Origin: Lachnospiraceae bacterium
GTDB taxonomy: Bacteria; Bacillota; Clostridia; Lachnospirales; Lachnospiraceae
Reading direction: 5' to 3'
NCBI GenBank assembly: GCA_030524525.1
Contig: JAUNGI010000005.1
Coordinates: 73,047-113,191, forward strand
DNA length: 40,145 bases
The notes beneath the pieces are model-generated. The model made no database searches. It had not been told where the DNA came from and worked only from the letters and a program-made list of their open reading frames with translations. Both the position numbers and the translations under genes were made by a program. Shown piece after piece: positions 28,115 through 37,002 of the stretch (positions are counted from its first letter, which is position 1; every line of letters starts with the position of its first letter).

Positions 28115-31100
28115 ATGGCAAGAAAATATGACTTGATTACCGAATTGTATAATCGCACCTGTAAAACGGTTATACAGTATCCGCAGAGCTGGGAAGCATT
28201 TTTGCGGGCTGCCTGTTGGAATTATAGACTGCGTTTTGATGAGCAGCTACTTGTCTATGCACAAAGACCCGATGCGACGGCGGTACTGGAAATCGAACGA
28301 TGGAACAAAAGCTTTGGGCGCTGGGTAAATCGTGGCGCACAGGGAATTGCGGTATTTGAGGATGCGGATAGGAGCAAGCAGCGTCTTATCTACTATTTTG
28401 ATATTTCTGATACCCATGAAAGCCGGCACTCACGTCCGGTGCCGAGCTGGCAGATGAAGCCAGAATACAGCGGTGAGATTATTGATACACTTGAAAGCAC
28501 CTTTGGAGAACTTGATAATAAAGCCAGTCTGGAAGATGCGATCATGAGCGCTGCAAAAAATGCCGTTGAGGATAATATTATTGACTATTTGCCCGATCTG
28601 CTCTACTCGGTGGAGAATAGTCTTTTGGATGGGGTCAGCGCTGAAGAAATATCGTTTATTTACAGGGAAACGGTGCGGAATAGCGTGGCATATATGCTGA
28701 TGTCCCGACTAGGGATGGATACCAGTAATTGTTTTGAGCTGGATGATTTCCGGGGCGCTGTGAGTTTTACGACGCCGGAAACGCTGAATGCCCTTGGCAT
28801 TGCTACAAGCGACATTGCCAAAGTGGGACTGGCGGAAATTTCCCGTACGGTTAATGCGCTCGACAAAAAAGATCGCATCATTGACGGAAATAAAAAGGTT
28901 GGTTACAATATTAAAAAAGATAACGAGGAAAGGAGTTCCAAAAATGAACGAGATCAAATACACGATGCAGGGCGATTACAGCCTACCGAACCTGATCATG
29001 CCGGAACAGCCGGAGGTGAGCTTGGGAAGATACGCCCAGATGAGAAGAACATTTCTCAAGGAACATCACAAAGTACGCTATTACAACCTGCTGACGAGCT
29101 GCAAACTGAACGCACACTTGGTGGAAACCGAGCAGAGAGCCTTGACGCTGGAGGAGACATTGATCCAGCAGATGGCGGCACAGGAAGGAATAACAGAGAG
29201 TCTGAAAGCGGCGGATATGATGTCGTGGGTTCGGAAGATGAACAATTTGAAGAACCGGGTGCAGGAGATCGTGAAAGCGGAAGTAATCTTCGCTTAGTCT
29301 ACGACCGCCAGTACGAGGATAAAAGCCTTCCCTTTTTCGGCAAAGATGAGGTTATCAATGAAATGCTTGGAACGACGCCGCACCTGAAAGCGTCAAAGGG
29401 CGAAATTAGAGCCTTTTATGAAAACACTCTCGACGATACCGCTCGAACCGAATATATCAAGGGTATTTTCAATGACGATTACACCGAACTTATCCTGAGC
29501 GATGGCAGGCGTGTCGGTTACAAAACCTTTGAGAATGTGCTGCATTTGTGGGAGGGCAGCTATTTACAAAGAACAGCACAAGGCTATTATGATTGGGGGG
29601 TTATCGCAAAACATTTTGAAGCAATGCGGCTTTTGGGAGAGCTGCAAGATAGCATTAAACCATTACCGTCGCTGGACGGACAGCTCACACTGATGTTTGA
29701 GGCAGAGGACAAAAAATCCTCTGCCTTTACCTTTTCTCAGGAGATTATTGACGCTGTTTTCCGGTCAGCGGAATCCGGGAGGAAAATGCGTATTAATGAG
29801 CAGTTTGAAAAGAGTCTGTCTGCAAAAGAAAACGCAGACTTCCTCAAAGCGGAATATGGTTTGGGCGGCTCCTATCCCGTCATTGCTGGCACAGGGATTC
29901 ACGAGAAGCACGATGGAAAAGGGATCAGCCTTTCCAAGGAGATTGGCAGTGACGAGCTGCATATTTTGCTCAACTGGAAACAGGTTGAGAAACGCATTGA
30001 CGAGCTTATCAAACTGGACAGATACCTGAATCCAAAAGAAAAGGCACAGTATCCCGAATGGATTGAGAAGCAGGAAGCAAGACGAGCCGAGCTTGCAGGG
30101 CAACAGAAAAACCGTGAAATCCTCTCTCTTGATGATGAACAGGTAAGGCTCTATGATACTGAGCAGAGTCTTATTGGTATAGTTACACCTGACCTTGCTA
30201 CTCGTCTGACTATGCTTGTGAAAGATTTAGATTACTATGGCTATCAAGACAATATGGAGTTAGGTGATACGGATGAAGATATAGTTGCTCAAGTCAGAGG
30301 TTTTCTGGCTGATCCTGATGAAATTCCTGTTATTCTTAATTATCTCAATGATATTGATAGAGATGATCTAACAGCGGAAGATCAGAAAGAACTTCGTGAA
30401 TTGATAGCTTCCCTACAGGACTTAGAGCATAAAATTCCGGTCAATGAGATTTCCGAGCATAACGAAATCGCAAAAGCTTTGGAGCCTGTTATTCCTGCTT
30501 GGGAGCAGAAGAAAAAGGAACGAATAAGAAGCTATGATCTTCACCCTGAAATTCCGATGGTGGAACGACATGATTTCAATCTCAGAGAAAATGAGGTGGA
30601 AATCGTCGGCAAAAAAGAACGCTTCCACAGAAACCTTATGGCAATCCAACTGCTCAAAAAGTGTCAGGAAGAAAATCGGTTTGCCACGCCTGACGAGCAG
30701 GAAATCCTTTCAAAGTATGTTGGCTGGGGCGGCATTCCCGAAGCCTTTGACGAAAACAATTCCGCTTGGACAACAGAGTTTTTGGAGCTGTCTGCCGTGC
30801 TTGCGCCGGAGGAATATGAGAGTGCAAGAGAGTCTGTCTTAACGGCATTTTATACACCGCCGGTGGTCATTGCAGCAATCTATAAGGCGCTGGCGCAGAT
30901 GGGGTTCCATGAGGGGAATATCTTAGAACCGTCGTGCGGTATCGGAAGCTTTATTGGTATGCTGCCGGAATCCATGAAAGGCAGCAGAATGTATGGTGTA
31001 GAAATTGATACAGTCTCGGCGGGCATTGCGCAGCAGCTTTATCAGAAAACCTCAATTGCAGCACAGCCGTTTGAGGAGGCAAATGTTCCGGACAGCTTCT

Positions 31101-34100
31101 TTGACGCTGTTGTGGGGAATGTGCCGTTTGGAGATATTCGTATCAACGACAGGCGGTACAATAAACACAACTTCCTGATCCATGATTACTTTTTTGCTAA
31201 GTCCCTTGATAAGCTCAGACCGGGCGGCGTAATGGCGCTTGTGACGAGCAAAGGCACGATGGATAAGGAAACCCCTGCTGTTCGAAAATATATCGCACAG
31301 AGAGCCGATCTGCTCGGTGCGATCCGATTGCCAAACAACACTTTTAAGGGTAATGCCGGAACGGAGGTCGTTTCCGATATTCTGTTCTTGCAGAAGAGGG
31401 ACAGGCTTGTGAATATTGAGCCGGATTGGGTTTATCTTGATACCGATGAGAATGGAATTAAGATGAACTCGTATTTTGTCCAGCACCCCGAAATGATACT
31501 TGGCGAGATGAAAATGGTAAGTGGGCGCTTCGGTATGGAGAGTACCTGTGAGCCGTATGAAAACGCTGATCTGAAGGCGTTGCTTGAAGAAGCGGTACCG
31601 AATATTCACGGAGAAATAACAGCGTATGCAATCGAAGAACTGGAGGAGGAAGATAACTCTATTCCCGCCGATCCGAATATACGCAATTACTCCTATACGG
31701 TGGTAGACGAGAAAATCTACTATCGGGAAAACTCCAGAATGACGCCTGTAGGGTGTTCTGCTACAGCGGAAAATCGCATGAAGGGAATGATGGATATCCG
31801 AGATTGTGTGCGGCATTTGTTGGAAATGCAGACGGAGGATTATCCAGATGAAGAAATCAAAGCCGAGCAGGGACGCCTGAATCGTCTCTACGACAAGTTC
31901 ACAGAAAAATATGGTTTGATTAACAGCCGCGCGAATGTATCTGTTTTTTCGCAGGACAGCTCTTTTGTGCTGCTGTCCGCACTGGAGGTGCTTGGAGAAG
32001 GAGGCGAGCTGGAGCGTAAGGCGGATATATTTACCCGCAGAACGATCAGGACGCATAAGCCGGTTACTTTTGTAGATACGGCAAGCGAAGCACTTGCCGT
32101 ATCTATGGGGGAAAAAGCGCATGTAGATATGGAATATATGCAGCAGCTTACGGGAAAGAGTGAACGGGAGATCTTTGCAGAATTGAAAGGTGTTATCTAC
32201 CTGAATCCAATGTACGGCGATGCGGAGAGCACTGAAGCAAAGTATCTGATGGCGGACGAATATCTTTCTGGCAATGTGCGAGAGAAGCTCGCTTGGGCGA
32301 GAAAGTCCGCCGAGGTTTATCCTGAAGATTTCAAAATCAATGTAGAGGCGCTTGAAAAAGTGCAGCCGACAGATTTAACAGCCAGTGAGATTTTTGTGCA
32401 GCTTGGTACGACTTGGCTACCCGAAGAAATCGTGCAGCAGTTTATCCATGAATTTTTGGATACGCCGATATGGGCAAGGTATAACATTAAAGTCCACTAC
32501 TCAAAATTCACAAGCGAATGGAATGTGGAGGGGAAGTCCTACGATCGATCCAATGTAAAAGCATACAGCACCTACGGCACAAGCCGAATCAACGCCTATA
32601 AAATTATTGAAGAAACGCTGAATATGAAGGATGTCCGTATCTTCGATTATGTCGAGGACGACGAGGGCAAAAAGAAAGCGGTTCTCAACAACAAGGAAAC
32701 GCAAATCGCACAGGCAAAGCAGGAGCTTATTAAGCAGGGCTTTAAGGATTGGATATGGAACGATCCTAAACGCCGGGAAAAGTTGGTCAGACTCTACAAT
32801 GAAAAATTCAACAGTATCCGTCCCCGTGAGTATGACGGAAGCCATATCATATTCAGTGGAATGAATCCTGAAATCGAGCTGCGGGAACATCAGAAAAATG
32901 CCGTTGCCCATATCCTTTATGGAGGAAATACGCTTTTGGCTCATACCGTAGGAGCAGGAAAAACCTTTGAAATGACAGCCGCCGCAATGGAATCCAAACG
33001 GCTCGGACTGTGCAGTAAATCCCTGTTCGTTGTCCCGAATCATCTGACCGAGCAATGGGCGGCGGAGTTCTTGCAGCTCTACCCGGCGGCAAACATTTTA
33101 GTCGCAACGAAAAAAGACTTTGAATTGAAAAACCGCAAGCGTTTTTGCGGCAGGATTGCAACCGGAGACTACGACGCTGTAATTATCGGGCATTCTCAGT
33201 TTGAAAAAATTCCGATAAGCCTTGAGCGTCAGAGAGTGGTTTTACAGCAGCAAATCCGGGATATTACAAACGGAATCCGAGATCTGAAAGCAAACAGGGG
33301 AGATCAATTCTCTGTAAAGCAGCTTGAGCAGACAAAAAAGTCTTTGAATGTAAAGCTGGAAAAACTGAATGATCAATCGAGAAAGGATGATGTGGTTACT
33401 TTTGAAGAACTTGGAATAGATAGGCTTTTCGTTGATGAGAGCCACTACTATAAGAACCTTTTTTTGTATACCAAAATGCGAAATGTGGGTGGTATCGCTC
33501 AGACAGAAGCACAAAAAAGCTCAGACCTCTTTATGAAGTGTCGTTACCTAGACGAGATTACGGGAGGACGCGGTATTGTGTTTGCAACGGGGACGCCGAT
33601 TTCGAATTCGATGACAGAACTCTACACCATACAGCGGTATCTGCAATACGGTACACTTGAAAAACATGATCTTCAGCATTTTGATGCGTGGGCTGCCAAC
33701 TATGGCGAAACGGTAGTCGTAACAGAACTGAAGCCTGAAGGTACGGGGTATAGAGCAAAAACTCGCTTTGCACGGTTCAACAATCTCCCGGAACTCATGG
33801 CGATGTTCAAGGAAGTGGCGGACATTAAGACTGCAGATATGCTTAAACTGCCTGTACCGGAGGTTGAGTATCATAACATCGCCGTAAAGCCTACACAGAT
33901 CCAAAAAGAAATGGTTGCAGAGCTTGCAGAACGAGCGGAAGCTATCCGTGGGGGAGGTGTAAATACAAGTGTCGACAACATGCTGAAGATTACCAACGAC
34001 GGAAGAAAGCTTGCTCTTGACCAGCGTATGATAAATGAAATGCTGCCTGATGATGAAGGCAGCAAGGTCAACGCTTGTGTCAACGAAGTGTACCGTATTT

Positions 34101-35347
34101 GGGAGGAAACCACGGATAAGCGGTCAACGCAGTTGGTCTTTTGTGATCTTTCGACACCGAAGGGCGAGGGATTTTTTTCAGTTTATACCGATATGCGAAA
34201 AAAGCTGATTGGTAGAGGGATTCCCGAATCAGAAATTAAGTTTATCCACGAAGCGGACACGGAAGCCAAAAAGCAGGAACTTTTCAAAAAAGTTCGTAAG
34301 GGCGAGGTGAGAATCCTTATCGGCTCAACGGCGAAGATGGGAGCAGGAACGAATGTACAAAACAAGATCATTGCTTCCCATGATATTGATTGTCCGTGGC
34401 GACCAAGTGATCTGGAACAGCGAGCAGGAAGAACCGTCCGGCAGGGAAATGAAAATTCAAAGGTACATCTTTATCGTTATGTTACGGAGGGCACCTTCGA
34501 CGCCTATTTGTATCAGCTTGTAGAGGGAAAACAGAAGTTCGCAAGTCAGATCATGACGAGCAAATCGCCTGTCCGCTCCTGCGAGGATATCGACGAAACG
34601 GCGCTTAGCTTTGCTGAAATAAAAATGCTCGCAACAGGTAATCCGCATATCAAGGAAAAGATGGACTTAGACATTCAGGTATCGAAGTTACGGTTACTTA
34701 AATCCAGCTATCTCTCTGAAAAATATGCTTTGGAGGATAAGGTCGTTAAATATTACCCAAAGAGAATCGCACAGATAAAAGAGTCTATTTCAAATCTTGA
34801 AAGCGATTTCAAACGGGCAAGCGAACACCCGAAACCAACCGATGACCACTTTGTCGGTATTGAGATTCAGGGTATCGCCTTCCTCCAGAAGGCGGACGCA
34901 GGGCAGAAAATCATTGAAGTCTGCAAGGGAATGACATCTCCGGATCCGATTCCTCTTGGTAAGTATAGAGGTTTTGATCTGGAGCTTTTCTTCGAGATTT
35001 TCGAACAGGTTTATAAAGTGAAAATCAAGGGAGATGCTTCGCGGACTGTCACATTGGGTACGGATGCTATCGGTAACATTACCCGGATTGATAACGCCAT
35101 TGAGAAAATTGCTGAACGACTAGTGGCGCAGCGACAGGAGCTTGCGGAAACCGAGAAACAGCTTGTTAATGCCAGAAAAGAGGTGGAGAAACCGTTTGCC
35201 TATGAAAGTGAATTAAAGGAAAAAACGGAACGTCTGAATGCTCTCAACATTGCGCTGAATCTGCATGAAAAGGATATGGTTGTTGTTGATGATGAGCCTG
35301 TGCAGGAGGGAAAAATCCAGAAGCCTCAAAGGAAACATATCCGTTAA
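28115..35347 (+). CDS. Giant ArdC-like / N6-adenine methylase / SNF2-type helicase protein
   Basis: 2,410 residues. An ArdC/LtrC-like N-terminus (WEAFLRAACWNYRLRFDEQL, about 26-90) is followed by a charged linker (about 277-395). The N6-methylase domain (about 860-1090) carries the SAM motif EPSCGIGSF (about 938) and the catalytic motif NVPFG (about 1002; family form NPPY/F). The SNF2-like helicase has Walker A HTVGAGKTF (about 1612), the DESH box (about 1773), GTPISNSMTELYT and motif VI EQRAGRTVRQGN (about 2102). In related ICEs such proteins accompany conjugation and may protect or remodel entering DNA. The linker region also encodes tnpV in another frame (28944-29297). The start at 28115 has GGGAGGTG upstream. 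Confidence 0.92.
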   Translation: MARKYDLITELYNRTCKTVIQYPQSWEAFLRAACWNYRLRFDEQLLVYAQRPDATAVLEIERWNKSFGRWVNRGAQGIAVFEDADRSKQRLIYYFDISDTHESRHSRPVPSWQMKPEYSGEIIDTLESTFGELDNKASLEDAIMSAAKNAVEDNIIDYLPDLLYSVENSLLDGVSAEEISFIYRETVRNSVAYMLMSRLGMDTSNCFELDDFRGAVSFTTPETLNALGIATSDIAKVGLAEISRTVNALDKKDRIIDGNKKVGYNIKKDNEERSSKNERDQIHDAGRLQPTEPDHAGTAGGELGKIRPDEKNISQGTSQSTLLQPADELQTERTLGGNRAESLDAGGDIDPADGGTGRNNRESESGGYDVVGSEDEQFEEPGAGDRESGSNLRLVYDRQYEDKSLPFFGKDEVINEMLGTTPHLKASKGEIRAFYENTLDDTARTEYIKGIFNDDYTELILSDGRRVGYKTFENVLHLWEGSYLQRTAQGYYDWGVIAKHFEAMRLLGELQDSIKPLPSLDGQLTLMFEAEDKKSSAFTFSQEIIDAVFRSAESGRKMRINEQFEKSLSAKENADFLKAEYGLGGSYPVIAGTGIHEKHDGKGISLSKEIGSDELHILLNWKQVEKRIDELIKLDRYLNPKEKAQYPEWIEKQEARRAELAGQQKNREILSLDDEQVRLYDTEQSLIGIVTPDLATRLTMLVKDLDYYGYQDNMELGDTDEDIVAQVRGFLADPDEIPVILNYLNDIDRDDLTAEDQKELRELIASLQDLEHKIPVNEISEHNEIAKALEPVIPAWEQKKKERIRSYDLHPEIPMVERHDFNLRENEVEIVGKKERFHRNLMAIQLLKKCQEENRFATPDEQEILSKYVGWGGIPEAFDENNSAWTTEFLELSAVLAPEEYESARESVLTAFYTPPVVIAAIYKALAQMGFHEGNILEPSCGIGSFIGMLPESMKGSRMYGVEIDTVSAGIAQQLYQKTSIAAQPFEEANVPDSFFDAVVGNVPFGDIRINDRRYNKHNFLIHDYFFAKSLDKLRPGGVMALVTSKGTMDKETPAVRKYIAQRADLLGAIRLPNNTFKGNAGTEVVSDILFLQKRDRLVNIEPDWVYLDTDENGIKMNSYFVQHPEMILGEMKMVSGRFGMESTCEPYENADLKALLEEAVPNIHGEITAYAIEELEEEDNSIPADPNIRNYSYTVVDEKIYYRENSRMTPVGCSATAENRMKGMMDIRDCVRHLLEMQTEDYPDEEIKAEQGRLNRLYDKFTEKYGLINSRANVSVFSQDSSFVLLSALEVLGEGGELERKADIFTRRTIRTHKPVTFVDTASEALAVSMGEKAHVDMEYMQQLTGKSEREIFAELKGVIYLNPMYGDAESTEAKYLMADEYLSGNVREKLAWARKSAEVYPEDFKINVEALEKVQPTDLTASEIFVQLGTTWLPEEIVQQFIHEFLDTPIWARYNIKVHYSKFTSEWNVEGKSYDRSNVKAYSTYGTSRINAYKIIEETLNMKDVRIFDYVEDDEGKKKAVLNNKETQIAQAKQELIKQGFKDWIWNDPKRREKLVRLYNEKFNSIRPREYDGSHIIFSGMNPEIELREHQKNAVAHILYGGNTLLAHTVGAGKTFEMTAAAMESKRLGLCSKSLFVVPNHLTEQWAAEFLQLYPAANILVATKKDFELKNRKRFCGRIATGDYDAVIIGHSQFEKIPISLERQRVVLQQQIRDITNGIRDLKANRGDQFSVKQLEQTKKSLNVKLEKLNDQSRKDDVVTFEELGIDRLFVDESHYYKNLFLYTKMRNVGGIAQTEAQKSSDLFMKCRYLDEITGGRGIVFATGTPISNSMTELYTIQRYLQYGTLEKHDLQHFDAWAANYGETVVVTELKPEGTGYRAKTRFARFNNLPELMAMFKEVADIKTADMLKLPVPEVEYHNIAVKPTQIQKEMVAELAERAEAIRGGGVNTSVDNMLKITNDGRKLALDQRMINEMLPDDEGSKVNACVNEVYRIWEETTDKRSTQLVFCDLSTPKGEGFFSVYTDMRKKLIGRGIPESEIKFIHEADTEAKKQELFKKVRKGEVRILIGSTAKMGAGTNVQNKIIASHDIDCPWRPSDLEQRAGRTVRQGNENSKVHLYRYVTEGTFDAYLYQLVEGKQKFASQIMTSKSPVRSCEDIDETALSFAEIKMLATGNPHIKEKMDLDIQVSKLRLLKSSYLSEKYALEDKVVKYYPKRIAQIKESISNLESDFKRASEHPKPTDDHFVGIEIQGIAFLQKADAGQKIIEVCKGMTSPDPIPLGKYRGFDLELFFEIFEQVYKVKIKGDASRTVTLGTDAIGNITRIDNAIEKIAERLVAQRQELAETEKQLVNARKEVEKPFAYESELKEKTERLNALNIALNLHEKDMVVVDDEPVQEGKIQKPQRKHIR
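28944..29297 (+). CDS. tnpV: TnpV family protein, overprinted inside the giant helicase gene
   Basis: A 117-residue TnpV protein in the +1 frame of the 2,410-residue gene. Family marks are MQGDYSLPNLIMPEQPEVSL, GRYAQMRRTFLKEHHKVRYY, NLLTSCKLNAHLVETEQ, EGITESLKAADMMSWVRKMN and the ending EIVKAEVIFA. It has its own strong ribosome site AAAGGAG (28929-28935), 8 nt before ATG 28944, which argues for independent translation. The helicase frame stays open throughout as a hydrophilic linker. A stand-alone homologue lies at 39517-39894. TnpV's biochemical function is unknown. Confidence 0.85.
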   Translation: MNEIKYTMQGDYSLPNLIMPEQPEVSLGRYAQMRRTFLKEHHKVRYYNLLTSCKLNAHLVETEQRALTLEETLIQQMAAQEGITESLKAADMMSWVRKMNNLKNRVQEIVKAEVIFA

Positions 35348-35363
35348 GAGAGGGGGTGATTTT

Positions 35364-36563
35364 ATCGCTTACACAAAGATCTGGGCGGTACATACCCGGC
35401 TGGATCATGTGATCGACTACGTCGAAAATCCAGAAAAAACTCGAAATCCGGACTATCAGGAGGCGGGCTATGAGGACTTGGAGACGGCGTTAACCGGCTT
35501 AACCGGCGGGACAGAATACCGCGCAGAAAAGGCGCTCTATGTAAGCGGATTAAACGTAGATCCAGCGACCGCTTACGAAAGTATGATGGCGACGCAGGCG
35601 CTGAGCAGCCGGGGAAAGATCCTTGCTTTTCACGGGATCCAGTCCTTTGAACCGGGGGAGGTGACACCGGAGGTCTGCCACGAGATCGGCGTAAAGCTTG
35701 CAGAGAGGCTGTGGGGAGATCGGTTTGAGGTGATCGTATCGACACACCTTGACGAGGAGCACCTGCATAACCACTTTGTTGTCAATGCGGTAAGCTTTGT
35801 GGATGGGCGGCGCTGGAAGCAGGACATCCATGCCCGCTGGGAGCTGCGGGATGCAAGCGACGAGCTGTGCCGCGAGTACGGCTTAAGCGTGATCGAGCAT
35901 CCGCGCAAAGGGCAGGGGCAAAATTACGCCGAGTGGCAAGCAGAGCAGGAGGGACGACCGACAAAAAGAGGTAGTATCCGGCGGGATATTGACGCCGCGA
36001 TCCGGGAATCGGGCAGCATGGACGAGTTTCTCCGGATCCTGCAAAAAAGAGGCTACCGTATCCGGCTGACCGGGAAGCATCCGGCAGTATTGGCGCCGGG
36101 TGCGGATCGCTGGAACCGGCTGTATAAGCTTGGTAGTGCTTATGAGCTGGAAGCCATTGCAAAGCGCATCCGCAATCGCCGCACACCGCCGCAGCATCCG
36201 GCAAAGCAGCGGTACCGGAACCATCGTTATCAGGTAAGCATTGGCAAGCTACTGTTTCCGGGGATACGGGGGTACTACTACCGTTTGCTTTACGATATCG
36301 GCGTATTGCCCAATAAGCGGGCGCGGCAGATCTACCGCCGACCGAAGGAGGATCGTCGGGCGGTCTACCGGCTGGATCGATACTCGGAGGAGCTGCGATT
36401 GCTATCAAAGTATCGCATCAGCGCCATCACCGAATTGCAAATGTTGGAAGGGAGGCTGAAAACGGAAAAAGAGGAACATCCGGAGCAGGCGAAAAGGATA
36501 CAGCGGGAGCTGCGAACCTGTAAGCGGATCCGGGAACGGTTTGAGAAAGACCGAGTACGTTAA
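35364..36563 (+). CDS. MobP-type conjugative relaxase with apparent ATC start
   Basis: About 399 residues. It cleaves oriT and attaches to the DNA end. AYTKIWAVHTRLDHVIDYVE, NPEKTRNP and LYVSGLNVDP are typical of Clostridial ICE relaxases. The metal-binding histidine triad is in STHLDEEHLHNHFVVNAVSF (about 125-144). The C-terminus is basic and helical (RRPKEDRRAVYRLDRYSEEL). The homologous start would be ATG-Ala-Tyr-Thr-Lys, but codon 35364 is ATC. AGAGGGGG (35349-35356) is spaced properly for it. The nearest in-frame ATGs (35265-35292) lie within the helicase gene without a ribosome site. It follows the helicase stop by 16 nt. Confidence 0.85.
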   Translation: MAYTKIWAVHTRLDHVIDYVENPEKTRNPDYQEAGYEDLETALTGLTGGTEYRAEKALYVSGLNVDPATAYESMMATQALSSRGKILAFHGIQSFEPGEVTPEVCHEIGVKLAERLWGDRFEVIVSTHLDEEHLHNHFVVNAVSFVDGRRWKQDIHARWELRDASDELCREYGLSVIEHPRKGQGQNYAEWQAEQEGRPTKRGSIRRDIDAAIRESGSMDEFLRILQKRGYRIRLTGKHPAVLAPGADRWNRLYKLGSAYELEAIAKRIRNRRTPPQHPAKQRYRNHRYQVSIGKLLFPGIRGYYYRLLYDIGVLPNKRARQIYRRPKEDRRAVYRLDRYSEELRLLSKYRISAITELQMLEGRLKTEKEEHPEQAKRIQRELRTCKRIRERFEKDRVR

Positions 36564-36597
36564 TGCACCAGAGGCAATACACCACTGGTGCATTTTT
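36564..36597 (+). terminator. Rho-independent terminator after the relaxase gene
   Basis: TGCACCA (36564-36570) pairs with TGGTGCA (36586-36592) and TTTTT follows. Shorter related sequences, TGCACCACTGGCGCA, occur at 24364-24378 and 38616-38630. Confidence 0.75.
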
Positions 36598-36644
36598 GCG
36601 TCCGGCAAAAAATGCTCGGACGTGCATCCCTGAGGAATTTAATT

Positions 36645-36752
36645 AAGGAGGAAAAAGTATGAGTATGGAATCGGAATCTGCCGAACAGGTAGTAAGCATG
36701 GGCTTAAAAGACGTAGAAGTCGGGACAGAACTTGCCGGTAAGGCTGTCATGG
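36645..36752 (+). repeat. Direct repeat, copy 1 (ribosome site and 5' end of pcfB)
   Basis: Starts AAGGAGGAAAAAGTATGAGT and matches 36894-37002 at roughly three quarters or more of positions, including the ribosome site and about the first 36 codons. It shows that the small chimeric gene arose by duplication of the pcfB 5' end. Confidence 0.8.
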
Positions 36753-36910
36753 GGAACGGCTCTTATGTTGTGACTGACCAAAAGGGCGAGCTGCTGCGAA
36801 TTGCCGGACTGCTGGAGAAACAGGGGTACCAGATCCGCGTGCTCGACCTGCAGTGCATGGCAAAGAGTCACGGCTATAACCCGTATTTTAGCAAGGAGGA
36901 AAAAGTATGA
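36659..36910 (+). CDS. Chimera of a PcfB N-terminus and a VirD4 coupling-protein fragment
   Basis: 83 residues. The first 36 (SMESESAEQVVSMGLKDVEV, GTELAGKAVMG) parallel the N-terminus of the following PcfB. The remainder (NGSYVVTDQKGELLRIAGLL, EKQGYQIRVLDL, SHGYNPYFSKEEK) matches the segment after Walker A in VirD4/TraG-type coupling proteins (SYVVTDPKGEL...KSHGYNPF). The Walker A itself and most of VirD4 are absent, so it cannot be a working coupling ATPase. It has a good ribosome site, and its stop overlaps the next ATG (ATGA). It may be a remnant that is still translated. Confidence 0.72.
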   Translation: MSMESESAEQVVSMGLKDVEVGTELAGKAVMGNGSYVVTDQKGELLRIAGLLEKQGYQIRVLDLQCMAKSHGYNPYFSKEEKV

Positions 36911-37002
36911 GCATGGAATCGGAATCTGCGGAACAGGTCGTAAGCATGGGGCTAAAGGGCGTAGAGGCTGGAGCGAGTCTCGCTGGCAAAGCGGCGGTAG
37001 GT
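36894..37002 (+). repeat. Direct repeat, copy 2 (5' end of the full pcfB)
   Basis: Partner of 36645-36752. This copy belongs to the full-length gene. Confidence 0.8.

Noticed and set aside
31052-32122. 356-codon minus-strand frame inside the helicase gene
   Set aside because: No ribosome site or recognisable domain; lies opposite the conserved methylase region.
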